Positions 37,797 through 46,408 of a stretch of 64,000 nt of DNA are shown one piece after another. Source of the stretch: Coxiellaceae bacterium (GTDB taxonomy: Bacteria; Pseudomonadota; Gammaproteobacteria; Coxiellales; Coxiellaceae); contig JARGPC010000006.1 in the NCBI GenBank assembly GCA_029212885.1, positions 1-64,000 on the forward strand, written 5' to 3'. Position 1 is the stretch's first letter. Each line of letters opens with the position of its first letter. The position numbers were made by a program, and so were the translations under genes. The notes under the pieces are model-generated. The model had not been told where the DNA came from, did no database searches, and saw nothing but the letters and a program-made list of their open reading frames with translations.

Positions 37797-37907
37797 AGAT
37801 TTGCGCCTTGGTAACGAGAGTGATTTAGCGTACATGTTATACAAATGACAATGTAAGCCACTTGCATTACAATACTCCCAACTCAATCACACGGATGGAT
37901 CAGGGAC

Positions 37908-39143
37908 ATGTTCAAACATTACCTAAAAGGAATCGCGTTACTCACTGCTATTTGTACCACCTCACCGTTATTTGCCTTTAGCAACCTGATTGTGTTTGGT
38001 GATAGCTTATCGGATATTGGTAATTTCCCCGAATCACCCATGCCATTTATAAAACGCACTTCACCAAAGGTAGTGTCGAATACCAGCACATCATTTTATG
38101 TACCATTTTCCAATCCTGTGGATACCAGCAGCGGTGATGCCACCCCTCCAGCATTGAACTTAAAACAGCGCTTTGCATGGCCAACACTTAACCCATCGCT
38201 ATTAGCCCCTCAAGTGCCAATTGAACAAAATGGTAGTAGCTTAGCCCGCATGTACCGCAGCATAAGCTGGACTGAATTATTACTCAATTATGCTCGCGCA
38301 CAAAAACAAACCAATAGCCCCTATATTGTGCCGAGCTACTTATTAATGCGACAAAAAATACCCGCTGATAGCTCCGTCAATTATGCTTGGGGATCAGCGA
38401 TGGGCGCGTCAGGTTGCTATAACCGCTATTACACGCCATTTAAAATCTGTGATCGAAGCAGCGTGGTGAGCACCCGCAAAGCCTATATGTTAGACCCCAC
38501 CTATGACAACCGAACTAAAATCAATGTGCCAGGCCTACCCAAGCAAGTAGAGTTCTTTTTGCAAGATCAACAAGCTGGGCGCGTTACAGTTGATAATCAA
38601 ACGCTGTATGCCTTTTGGATTGGTGGTAATAACTTAGTTGATGCATACAATCATTTACTCAAAGGTAATCCTGGCAGAATATTTGATTTTGTTCTTGGTG
38701 GCCCAACTGGCAGCACACTAACTGCCATCGATAATATGGCAAAAACACTGCCTGCAGGCAAGCTGCCTAAGCAAGTGTATTTATTGACGCTAATGAACCC
38801 AGGGTTAACGCCCGGTTACTACCACAGTAATGTAGCAACACTAGCAAAAGTACTTTCATTCGCTTATAACAGCTGGACAGCATTACGGGTTGATTTTCAT
38901 AATATGTTTAGTAAGGTCCACGTTAAGTTGGTGCCTATTCATCGCTGGTATCACGACGCCAGTCACAGCGAATATTTTAAAGCACAAATGGGTAACAGTT
39001 GCCAAGTTAAGGGTGGCAATTACAGCCAGGCGCAAACCATTCCGAGCACGAACTGTAAAGGCTTTATGTATTGGAATGATGTGCATCCGGCTGTTGATAT
39101 GCAAAAGATTACGGCTTATTTGTTTCTTAAAACAGTAGCGTAA
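37908..39143 (+). CDS. GDSL/SGNH lipase-like secreted hydrolase
   Basis: 411 residues. Signal peptide (ALLTAICTTSPLFA), then NLIVFGDSLSDIGNFPES: the GDSL block I with the catalytic Ser, as in plant-type GDSL lipases, thermolabile haemolysins and Legionella PlaA-like enzymes. YAFWIGGNNLVDAYNH is block III (G-x-N-D-like; here GGNN), and FMYWNDVHPAVDMQKI is block V with the Asp and His of the triad. Probably a secreted phospholipase or acyltransferase. GGGAC precedes the ATG. Confidence 0.9.
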   Translation: MFKHYLKGIALLTAICTTSPLFAFSNLIVFGDSLSDIGNFPESPMPFIKRTSPKVVSNTSTSFYVPFSNPVDTSSGDATPPALNLKQRFAWPTLNPSLLAPQVPIEQNGSSLARMYRSISWTELLLNYARAQKQTNSPYIVPSYLLMRQKIPADSSVNYAWGSAMGASGCYNRYYTPFKICDRSSVVSTRKAYMLDPTYDNRTKINVPGLPKQVEFFLQDQQAGRVTVDNQTLYAFWIGGNNLVDAYNHLLKGNPGRIFDFVLGGPTGSTLTAIDNMAKTLPAGKLPKQVYLLTLMNPGLTPGYYHSNVATLAKVLSFAYNSWTALRVDFHNMFSKVHVKLVPIHRWYHDASHSEYFKAQMGNSCQVKGGNYSQAQTIPSTNCKGFMYWNDVHPAVDMQKITAYLFLKTVA

Positions 39144-39204
39144 CATGAAACCATCAACTCATCGCCCTATTGGACGTCGCCTCTGCGAGCTACTGCCTTG
39201 AGTG

Positions 39205-39284
39205 CGTCATCCCGGCCTCCGAGCCGGGATCCAGTATAATATATGGATCCCGGATAGTTGCTTCGCAACTTCCGGGGTGACAAG
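39205..39284. repeat. Two adjacent palindromic repeats
   Basis: First GTCATCCCGGCCTCCGAGCC plus GGGATCC, then GGATCCCGGATAGTTGCTTC and its return arm ending CCGGGGTGAC. A TTCCAGGATGACAAG remnant follows at 39303-39317. Intergenic, between convergent genes, and may act as bidirectional hairpins. Confidence 0.8.
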
Positions 39285-39322
39285 CTAATCAACCACGTCA
39301 ACTTCCAGGATGACAAGAAAAA

Positions 39323-39610
39323 CTAATCCTTTGAAGGGCTCGACTTACCGCTTTCCTTCCAGCTTTTTTTTGTGCCATCCCAGGTTTTTTTAGCGCGATC
39401 CAACAAGTCTTGCGTTTTCTGTTCTACCTTAGGCCACTGCTTCTTGGCAGCCGTTTCGCCTTGTTGTAACTTTTCTTTAGCAACATCGCCCCATTGCTTG
39501 GCATTTTCCTTGGTATTATTAATTGCCTGATCAGTTTGACTCTCAGCAGCTATACCCATTAAAGGCAAGCAGATCAACGCTGCTAAAATCATTGTTTTTG
39601 TTTGAAGCAT
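39323..39610 (-). CDS. Small secreted amphipathic-helix protein
   Basis: About 95 residues from the ATG at 39610, preceded by GGAG. Signal peptide ILAALICLPLMGIAA, then a Lys/Glu/Gln-rich helix (QAINNTKENAKQWGDVAKEK) with apolipoprotein-like spacing and a polar tail. No family recognised. It lies 28 bp downstream of the DUF3750 gene, in the same direction. Confidence 0.75.
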   Translation of the reverse strand: MLQTKTMILAALICLPLMGIAAESQTDQAINNTKENAKQWGDVAKEKLQQGETAAKKQWPKVEQKTQDLLDRAKKTWDGTKKSWKESGKSSPSKD

Positions 39611-39638
39611 ATTTATTCTCCGAATGTAAAAATAATTA

Positions 39639-40376
39639 CTACCATAAGTACCCAACTCCCGGCCAGATGATACGGAATGGTGTCCAATTAAAACCAAAGT
39701 TTAAGCCTAAAATAGTCAGTTGTATACCGCCCTGGCTGGACACTGATACAGCATAGATACCCAGCAAGGAAAACAAATAACCACTGTGACTTGGTGTTGG
39801 CACAATAAATTGTCGTGCAGGCAAATAATCCTTACCCAAAGCATTAGGCGGCATCACTAAATCCAAACCTGGGACTTGGCGACCAATGTAGGCGATAAAC
39901 GTATTACTGTTAGGGCCAGGCCATGCATGATAGGTTTTCGGGAAAGGGTAACGAGCTATTGCACGTAATATTTGTGGAATTAATTGCTCGGCTTTAGGTC
40001 CACTGATCGAACGAATCAAAACAGGCTCATTTCCAAACCAACGACGATCAGGTGGTCCAGTACTTTCAAACACCGTCGTGCCTTTTCGCCACAACTCCCA
40101 CAAGGTGACTTGAAAGATACGGTAGGCATCGGCATTTTTTGGCTTTAATGCAATCCAAGTATGCACAGCAAATAACCCACGCCAATTATACGCATGCGCT
40201 GCATATACCTGAATTAAAGCGGGTTTATAGATGTTAGCTTTTGGAGCAATGCCAGCACTGCTACGATCAGCCGTGCGCCAACTGCTGCCTAAATGCACTT
40301 TGTCCGCTAGCAATAAATACAACGGGCCACTTAACATAGCCAGTAGAAACAATATTACCCATATAAATCGTTTCAT
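39639..40376 (-). CDS. DUF3750-family protein
   Basis: About 245 residues from the ATG at 40376; further upstream codons are unlike the family. An N-terminal membrane anchor (KRFIWVILFLLAMLSGPLYLLLA) is followed by a domain with VHTWIALKP, TYHAWPGPNSNTFIAYIGRQVPG and LPPNALGKDY-like segments, characteristic of DUF3750. The H...W-P-G-P-N-S-N block suggests a hydrolase-like site but no function is established. Faces the periplasm. Confidence 0.85.
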   Translation of the reverse strand: MKRFIWVILFLLAMLSGPLYLLLADKVHLGSSWRTADRSSAGIAPKANIYKPALIQVYAAHAYNWRGLFAVHTWIALKPKNADAYRIFQVTLWELWRKGTTVFESTGPPDRRWFGNEPVLIRSISGPKAEQLIPQILRAIARYPFPKTYHAWPGPNSNTFIAYIGRQVPGLDLVMPPNALGKDYLPARQFIVPTPSHSGYLFSLLGIYAVSVSSQGGIQLTILGLNFGFNWTPFRIIWPGVGYLW

Positions 40377-40456
40377 TAATACGCAGATTCCTTTACAATT
40401 GCTTTCCTGTGGAGTCGCCACGCGAGATAACAGCAAACAACATTGTGACATGAGAT

Positions 40457-41095
40457 ATGCAACATTTACACCTTTTAGGTTACGGAATTGTATTAGGACT
40501 GGCCGCCGCTATGCCTGTGGGTCCTGTCAATTTAGAAATAGTACGACGTAACTTGCGATTTGGTACCGCTAGTGGCTTGCTGCTAGGCTTAGGCGCTGCT
40601 TGCACGGACTTAACCTATTTGTTGCTTTTATCATTGGGTGCACTCACCTTACTAACGCATCATACGGTATTAAATATAATCGGCCTGGTAGGTGCATTTA
40701 TATTAGGTTGGTTCGGTATAAATGCTTTGCGCTCCAACGTAACGGAAGATCCAACCAACCCCAACAACAATCCCAGCAAGCAAAAAGCGCTATGGCGCCA
40801 TTGGTTTGAGGGCTACTTAATGACCTTAATGAATCCGATGACCATATTATTCTGGGCTTCGGTGAGCTCACAGGTTGCCTTACTCGCTCACGACAATCAC
40901 TCTGCGGTGGCACTGATGGGCTCTGGTGTGGTGTTGGGTGCTTATGGCTGGGCCGTAAGCATTAATGTTGCGCTGCATTTTACACGTCACCGCTTCTCGA
41001 CCAAGGTGATGAAATGGATCAATCGCGTTGGCGGCATTATTCTTATTGGCTTTGGTATTTATGGTCTAATACGAACCTTGCTACACCTGACTTAA
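40457..41095 (+). CDS. LysE/RhtB-family exporter
   Basis: 212 residues, six hydrophobic helices. AAAMPVGPVNLEIVRRNLRFG is the conserved N-terminal motif of LysE-type amino-acid exporters, with YLMTLMNPMTILFW as the second. Exports amino acids or related small molecules; substrate unknown. Convergent with the MFS gene, 6 bp apart. Confidence 0.88.
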   Translation: MQHLHLLGYGIVLGLAAAMPVGPVNLEIVRRNLRFGTASGLLLGLGAACTDLTYLLLLSLGALTLLTHHTVLNIIGLVGAFILGWFGINALRSNVTEDPTNPNNNPSKQKALWRHWFEGYLMTLMNPMTILFWASVSSQVALLAHDNHSAVALMGSGVVLGAYGWAVSINVALHFTRHRFSTKVMKWINRVGGIILIGFGIYGLIRTLLHLT

Positions 41096-41101
41096 ATAAC
41101 G

Positions 41102-42289
41102 TTAATCAGAGCTGTGATGGTGTAAAATATAATATCCAATCAAACTGATAACTGACATTGCCAAATCCCATAGTGCGAGTGGCAGCATCGAGGTGGCAGG
41201 AGAGAAACTGATCAGCAAGGTGCAAATGCCGGTTAAAAACAGCATTAACACACCGATAGTTGACGTAGTTAAACCCATATTTTTCTTAAACAGATATTGC
41301 GTACGAATGACGGTATTAGGAAAGACCAAGCCTACGGTGAAATTAATCACTAAGCTCGGAATTAATACACCCCATAAATTTAATGGCATCACACAGTGCG
41401 TAATAACCATTGCAATCGCTGCAACAACAGCAAGTGCTACAGGGTAGTAACATAAAAAATGCGGCTTTATATACTGCACGCATTTGTTATTAACTATAGA
41501 GCCCAGAATAAACGCTACTCCCATAGCTAACGCTATATGGCCATAGTGTATGACCGAATAATGCAATTCGCGAATAATCAAAAACGGCGCCAATAGATTA
41601 AACGCTAGCATCTGTACGTATATCGCTGTCAACACGACAATGCCTGACCACATCGCTAACGATGTTAAATGTGAACGATAAACCTGCAGCACTTGTTTGA
41701 AAGGTGTTTTAATCGGCTTGGGCAGTGTTTCTTGTAGTGTAGTTGCAACTATAATGATGCTTAGAACGATATAAATTAATAAAAACCAAAAATTAGCTTT
41801 CCATCCCATCCAGGCGGTTAAATAGCCACCTATAAATGGCGCTAAAATGGGCCCCAACCCCCACGCGCTGTTTGCCATCGATGAGGCTTTATAGACCTCT
41901 TGCTTATTAAAGCTATCAACTATTATGGTTTTATAATTGACGCCGATAGCCCCTAAACCGATACCCTGAATAATCCGCGAGAATAATAACAAGCCCATCG
42001 AGTGAGACAATGGCGAAACCAGAAAACCGACCGCACCGATACCCATTCCATAAAGCAATGCCGGTCGGCGGCCATAACGATCACTAAAATATCCCCATAT
42101 CAATTGACCAATAGCATAACTAAAAAGATAGACAATAATGGTGAGCTGCGACCAAGTGTGATTCAGTCCAAAGTAGCGTGAAATTTCAGGTAATGCTGGC
42201 GTGTAAATATCACTCGAGCCCTGACATAAAGGCGCCATGATTAATATATTAATGATAATCCAGCGCTTCGCTTTACTAATGCTCTTAAT
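41102..42289 (-). CDS. Bcr/CflA-type MFS transporter, probable ATT start
   Basis: DHA1-family drug exporter. SSDIYTPALPEI after TM1, YAIGQLIWGYFSDRYGRRPAL (motif A) and LLFSRIIQGIGLGA are typical of Bcr/CflA. The first ATG (42238) starts only seven residues before SSDIY and would delete most of TM1. The frame stays open upstream for KSISKAKRWIIINILI, which completes TM1, back to an ATT at 42289-42287 that has AAGGA 8 bases before it and overlaps the TAA of the preceding MFS gene (ATTAA). I therefore place the start there; ATG 42238 is the conservative alternative. Confidence 0.75.
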   Translation of the reverse strand: MKSISKAKRWIIINILIMAPLCQGSSDIYTPALPEISRYFGLNHTWSQLTIIVYLFSYAIGQLIWGYFSDRYGRRPALLYGMGIGAVGFLVSPLSHSMGLLLFSRIIQGIGLGAIGVNYKTIIVDSFNKQEVYKASSMANSAWGLGPILAPFIGGYLTAWMGWKANFWFLLIYIVLSIIIVATTLQETLPKPIKTPFKQVLQVYRSHLTSLAMWSGIVVLTAIYVQMLAFNLLAPFLIIRELHYSVIHYGHIALAMGVAFILGSIVNNKCVQYIKPHFLCYYPVALAVVAAIAMVITHCVMPLNLWGVLIPSLVINFTVGLVFPNTVIRTQYLFKKNMGLTTSTIGVLMLFLTGICTLLISFSPATSMLPLALWDLAMSVISLIGYYILHHHSSD

Positions 42290-43493
42290 GAGAGGTGTCC
42301 TTAATGCTTAATAAGATGATCACGGCTAATAAAGCACAAACACCCAATACAATTAACGGCAAGGGAATTAAAATAGCAGCAACCAAACCACCAAATAATC
42401 CCGATATCGATTCAGATGCCACCTGCACCGCTTGGTTATTACCCATCACACTGCCCTGCTGATCGGCAGAAACATGATGCGATAAAAAGGATGAGGCATT
42501 TGGCATGCAGAGCGCCACCGCAAAACCGGCTATAAATAACGTCAGCCATAACCAGTTCTCACCACTGGGCACAACGACAACTACCATCATAATGGCAAGC
42601 AACACGCTAGAAAACAGCAAGACGGTTTTGATAGCCACCCTCTTCGCCAACCAACCGGTTAAAAATAAATTGGTTAATAGAATCGGCACGGCCACCCAGG
42701 CGATGTAGTTTGATTCTTGATTTACTGACAAATTAAATTCATCGACGATATACATAGGGTAACAACGGAAAAAACCAAAGATGGCTAAGAATAGTAAGAA
42801 GTTAACTAAATAAATACGGCGTATGCCAGAAGGTTTAAATACATTAGACAAGTTAGTAAATGCGGCTAGCCAGTGAGGCTTTTCATCCAGGTTTGGTTTG
42901 GTGGTTTCGATAAAATGTGATTGAGTATATATCATGACCAATATCAACAATAAGCCTGTTAGCCAAAATGGCACCGAATTATCAAACCAATGCACTAACG
43001 ATGGATCAGCTAACTTACCGCCGACTAAAGGACCAATCACATAGGCCGAGCTCGCTGCTAAATTGATATAGCCAAACAGCTTAGTGCGCTCCGGCCCCGT
43101 GGCAACATCCGCAATGGCGCTTAATGCAAGCGCAATATTCGATTCGAATAACCCGGCGATAAAGCAAGAAATGCCCAACCACCACAAGCTGTGATAGGTC
43201 AAACTTAACGCAATTGCTCCATACATAATAGCTGACGCCAATAGGCTAAATAATAAGATGGCTTTACGACCATGAATATCCGACAAGGCACCAATCACCG
43301 GCGAGCCCAAGAACTGACCCAGCGGATAGACTGACAATAAAATACCCAAGATAATCGTGTTATGCGCGATCGAGCTATGAATCAGCATCGGGGTAAAGAT
43401 GGTCAGCATCAAGCTATAACCAACAAAACCAAAGAATATCACCAGATATAACGGCATTAAGTGGCGTAAGTGGGATTTTTCAGCAGCTTCCAT
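42285..43493 (-). CDS. MFS transporter (TetA-like)
   Basis: 402 residues, twelve hydrophobic helices. LGSPVIGALSDIHGRKAILL is MFS motif A; the LVGGKLADPSLV region and MGNNQAVQVASESISGLFGGL are typical of tetracycline/bicyclomycin-type exporters. Substrate unknown. Upstream gene of a two-transporter operon; its stop overlaps the probable ATT start of the next. AAGG lies 7 bases before the ATG. Confidence 0.9.
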   Translation of the reverse strand: MEAAEKSHLRHLMPLYLVIFFGFVGYSLMLTIFTPMLIHSSIAHNTIILGILLSVYPLGQFLGSPVIGALSDIHGRKAILLFSLLASAIMYGAIALSLTYHSLWWLGISCFIAGLFESNIALALSAIADVATGPERTKLFGYINLAASSAYVIGPLVGGKLADPSLVHWFDNSVPFWLTGLLLILVMIYTQSHFIETTKPNLDEKPHWLAAFTNLSNVFKPSGIRRIYLVNFLLFLAIFGFFRCYPMYIVDEFNLSVNQESNYIAWVAVPILLTNLFLTGWLAKRVAIKTVLLFSSVLLAIMMVVVVVPSGENWLWLTLFIAGFAVALCMPNASSFLSHHVSADQQGSVMGNNQAVQVASESISGLFGGLVAAILIPLPLIVLGVCALLAVIILLSIKDTSH

Positions 43494-43557
43494 GCGAAAC
43501 CTTGATAATGTATGGTGATTTTATCTTATAGCAGTTCCTGTAGTGGTTCAATACACC

Positions 43558-44844
43558 TTATTTATAAGATCGCTTTTCCTCACATTCATATTGTGTAACG
43601 TTAGCACTGCGTGGCGCATAATCGTTGCAATCAACTTCATATTTATCAAGCAATCGTTGAATACCCTCAGAGAGTCTTGATGGCCTTCTAAATAATTTTA
43701 AGCAACTGTTACGATTAGCATGGCTATTATCAGTTGTTAGTTTTTCACTAACCAAGCAATTCATTAATGCTAAATATGCCGTCTCAGTTTGCTTGGCATC
43801 TGTCGCTTTCCTTAGTTCGCACATAGCCTTTTCTATATTTTCAATTGACTCATATCGTTTATGCGATTTTTTATGACAAGTTCGATTATATTTTCTTATC
43901 ATATTTCTCACATCGTTAATAACACCTCTATTTTTTTGAGCGAACTGCATACAATCTCGTATTTTGGTGAAATAATCCGGTGATCCTTCCGTAATAATCC
44001 CTTCAACAATAGTGATTGGCGAACCTTTTGATGACCGTTTCGCAGGATCTGCACCAGCAATTAATAATTCATTAATCGTATTTAAGTTACCATTAATGAC
44101 CGCGTAACCTAACGCCGTATAACCATCACTCGAAACAAAATCGATATCAATCTGTGGTGCATTGACTAATAATGTTTTAACAGCATCCGTATTTTTATGC
44201 GGTGTGTTAACAGCGAGATGCAGTGGCGACATGCCATTACTATTTTTGATATTGAAGTTAAAATTGCGCTTGACTGCTTCAACTACAAACTGTTTAACAA
44301 TGCAATCACGTAGGTGAAAACTACACAAACATGATACTGCTAAATGAACTGCGGTATCTCCATTGGCATCCTGAATGCTGAGATCAACGTTCTCTGCAAA
44401 TAACAGAGATAACACCTCTTGGCACAACGCCACTTTATCTGTGCTGATTAACGCTGCGGCATAATGAAGAAGCGTCTTTCCATCTTCATCCTGTTGGATT
44501 ATTATCCCAGGGTTATTACAGAGCGCAATAAATAAATCGTAGGGGTTCTCAAGTAGCGATTGCGATTTTATTGACATTGAGTAATCACTGTCATGCAAAT
44601 ACGTCGCGACGGGAGGTAATTGTGCTCCTTTTTGCCATAACGCTTTTGCAATGCTGTATTTATCTTGTTGAAGCTGTGGTAATTTACTTTGAAGCACCTT
44701 GCTAACAATTCTAACAATTCTAACATCCGCTTTTAGGTCGATGCTATTCAGCAACCTATCGCGATCATTAGAGTCCCAGATATTAAGAAGCGCATTCATG
44801 ATGCATTCTTCATTTCCAGTGTCTAGTGCCTGCTGCCACTTCAT
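43558..44844 (-). CDS. Ankyrin-repeat protein (428 aa)
   Basis: Ankyrin repeats cover residues about 120-290: DGKTLLHYAAALISTDKV, NGDTAVHLAVSCL, NGMSPLHLAVNTPHKNTDAV and DGYTALGYAVINGNLNTINELL. The N-terminal 110 residues are helical and unrecognised; the C-terminal 130 are basic (RKYNRTCHKKSHKRYE). No signal peptide. Candidate effector by analogy with Legionella and Coxiella ankyrin proteins. Monocistronic. Confidence 0.85.
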   Translation of the reverse strand: MKWQQALDTGNEECIMNALLNIWDSNDRDRLLNSIDLKADVRIVRIVSKVLQSKLPQLQQDKYSIAKALWQKGAQLPPVATYLHDSDYSMSIKSQSLLENPYDLFIALCNNPGIIIQQDEDGKTLLHYAAALISTDKVALCQEVLSLLFAENVDLSIQDANGDTAVHLAVSCLCSFHLRDCIVKQFVVEAVKRNFNFNIKNSNGMSPLHLAVNTPHKNTDAVKTLLVNAPQIDIDFVSSDGYTALGYAVINGNLNTINELLIAGADPAKRSSKGSPITIVEGIITEGSPDYFTKIRDCMQFAQKNRGVINDVRNMIRKYNRTCHKKSHKRYESIENIEKAMCELRKATDAKQTETAYLALMNCLVSEKLTTDNSHANRNSCLKLFRRPSRLSEGIQRLLDKYEVDCNDYAPRSANVTQYECEEKRSYK

Positions 44845-45000
44845 GCTATCTACCTGTCTTAATCTATGAAATACTGCTTAATATTATATAAAAGTGAACA
44901 GGCGCAGAGAAACGCTTATTTTAAATTACCATAGATTAATGGTATTGATATCTAGAAAATTCAGCTGTTAACGCATTGGTATGGGTATGTAATAGCGTAG

Positions 45001-45034
45001 CCGGCTAAGAGTACACCATAAACAACTTAGCCGG
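45001..45034. repeat. Inverted repeat downstream of the orphan gene
   Basis: CCGGCTAAG at 45001-45009 and CTTAGCCGG at 45026-45034 around a 16-base loop, about 20 bp after the stop of the 394 aa gene. No T-run follows on either strand, so it is not a classical terminator. It could stabilise the mRNA 3' end. Confidence 0.5.
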
Positions 45035-45054
45035 TCACAATGATTAAGGCTCGC

Positions 45055-46227
45055 TTACGCTCGCACAGCAATCATCGGTAGTGCAGCATCATAATGCTCT
45101 GCTTCATGCTCAGCAAAAAATCCACCCACTCCTAACCCTGAATCACCTAATGACGGTGGTGATGGAATTTTTGGTGCTGGCTGCCAAAACATAACAGGTG
45201 AATGACGCCTAACCAATGATCCTTCTGAGGCAGCCGAGGTGCTTGACCGAATCGAATCAGCATTAGCTTCAGTTGCTGTTAACACGCTAGAAGCCAGTCT
45301 TTCAGCAGCTACAGCGTCGATGTGCGCATTTAATTTAGCTGGCGTTGTAAGCTTCCGGCTTACTCGACGATCATCCAAATCACTGTAGATTTCAGGGTAA
45401 TCCAGCAAGCGCTCAAATACGGTTTTTGCTTCATCGCTAAAGAGAATTCCTCGTTTAAACCCTACTTCAAACATGCGTCTGTTATGATCAGACAGGTTTT
45501 CTGTTAATTTACTAAATGCCATCTCAGTAATATTTGTTTCATTTATATCACCGCTTTTGAAGAATTCAGCAGCATGGTTAATGCCATATTGCCGAGCTGC
45601 TATTGCTTGTATCGTTGTTTTTCCATCCAGCAAATCCTTCAAGCGATCGGTCCGAAAGGATATAGCAAGTGCGAAGCGCCTATCATTCAATTCCATGAAA
45701 ATATGACGATTTTCTTGTAGTAATAAGCGATCCAATACTTCTGGATTAGGTGCATCAGACGCTTTAAATGCTCTAAATAAATAACCGCTCTCAGACACGC
45801 TAAGCGTTTTAGTTAATTGATTGTAGGCATCAGCGCGACGCACACTTTGTGCTGACTTATCTTGCAGTTGTTTAGCATAAGCTACAATTTGGTCGCTACC
45901 CCTGCCGTCATTTTCCTCCAGGTGTACATCTAGCTCATTCAACAAAGCCAGTAATTTTTTACGAGATTGTCGGCGACGAATATGGGTGCCTGTATGTGCA
46001 TCGCGGCACAGCCTCATGCGCAGCTTGAGCTCTTTTTTTTGCAAGCTGTATGATTGGTGATCATCACTAAAGTTCTGGCTACTGCTGCGAGTAACAGTCA
46101 AGCTAGTGAGTGCCGCAGATAAATAAGTGGTTGGTAAAGAGTGACGACTAAAATCACCTTTATACATCTTTTTAGTAAGCGCTATTAATTCACCAATAAT
46201 GGTAGCAGCTGGTCGTCGTTGTCTCAT
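45055..46227 (-). CDS. Orphan helical protein (about 390 aa)
   Basis: Not recognised. Starts at the ATG at 46227 with GGGGGAG directly upstream; a TTG at 46239 is less likely. Charged and helical, with a very basic patch (RRRQSRKKLLALL, about 105-117), acidic/Ser-rich C-terminal region (SIRSSTSAASEGSLVRRH) and a Pro/Gly linker before the end. No signal peptide or membrane segment. Placed among ankyrin genes, it is a candidate effector without functional clues. Confidence 0.65.
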   Translation of the reverse strand: MRQRRPAATIIGELIALTKKMYKGDFSRHSLPTTYLSAALTSLTVTRSSSQNFSDDHQSYSLQKKELKLRMRLCRDAHTGTHIRRRQSRKKLLALLNELDVHLEENDGRGSDQIVAYAKQLQDKSAQSVRRADAYNQLTKTLSVSESGYLFRAFKASDAPNPEVLDRLLLQENRHIFMELNDRRFALAISFRTDRLKDLLDGKTTIQAIAARQYGINHAAEFFKSGDINETNITEMAFSKLTENLSDHNRRMFEVGFKRGILFSDEAKTVFERLLDYPEIYSDLDDRRVSRKLTTPAKLNAHIDAVAAERLASSVLTATEANADSIRSSTSAASEGSLVRRHSPVMFWQPAPKIPSPPSLGDSGLGVGGFFAEHEAEHYDAALPMIAVRA

Positions 46228-46408
46228 ATTCTCCCCCAAGATACATGCAAAAAGAGCATTTAAGCTCTAATGTATAATTTGTTTATTATTTGTATTACGT
46301 TCTCGACCGGAATACTATCAATACTTTATTAAGAATTTATTAAAAATATGAAAAATCTAACGCTTAATAGCATTTATTACCGTGCTAAATGAGGTGTATC
46401 AGATATTC

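Noticed and set aside
38883-39146. Open frames overlapping the GDSL lipase 3' end
   Set aside because: Both are shadows of the block V region of the lipase; no ribosome-binding site or family pattern.
45001-45034. CCGGCTAAG inverted repeat considered as an intrinsic terminator
   Set aside because: Loop of 16 bases and no T-run on either side.
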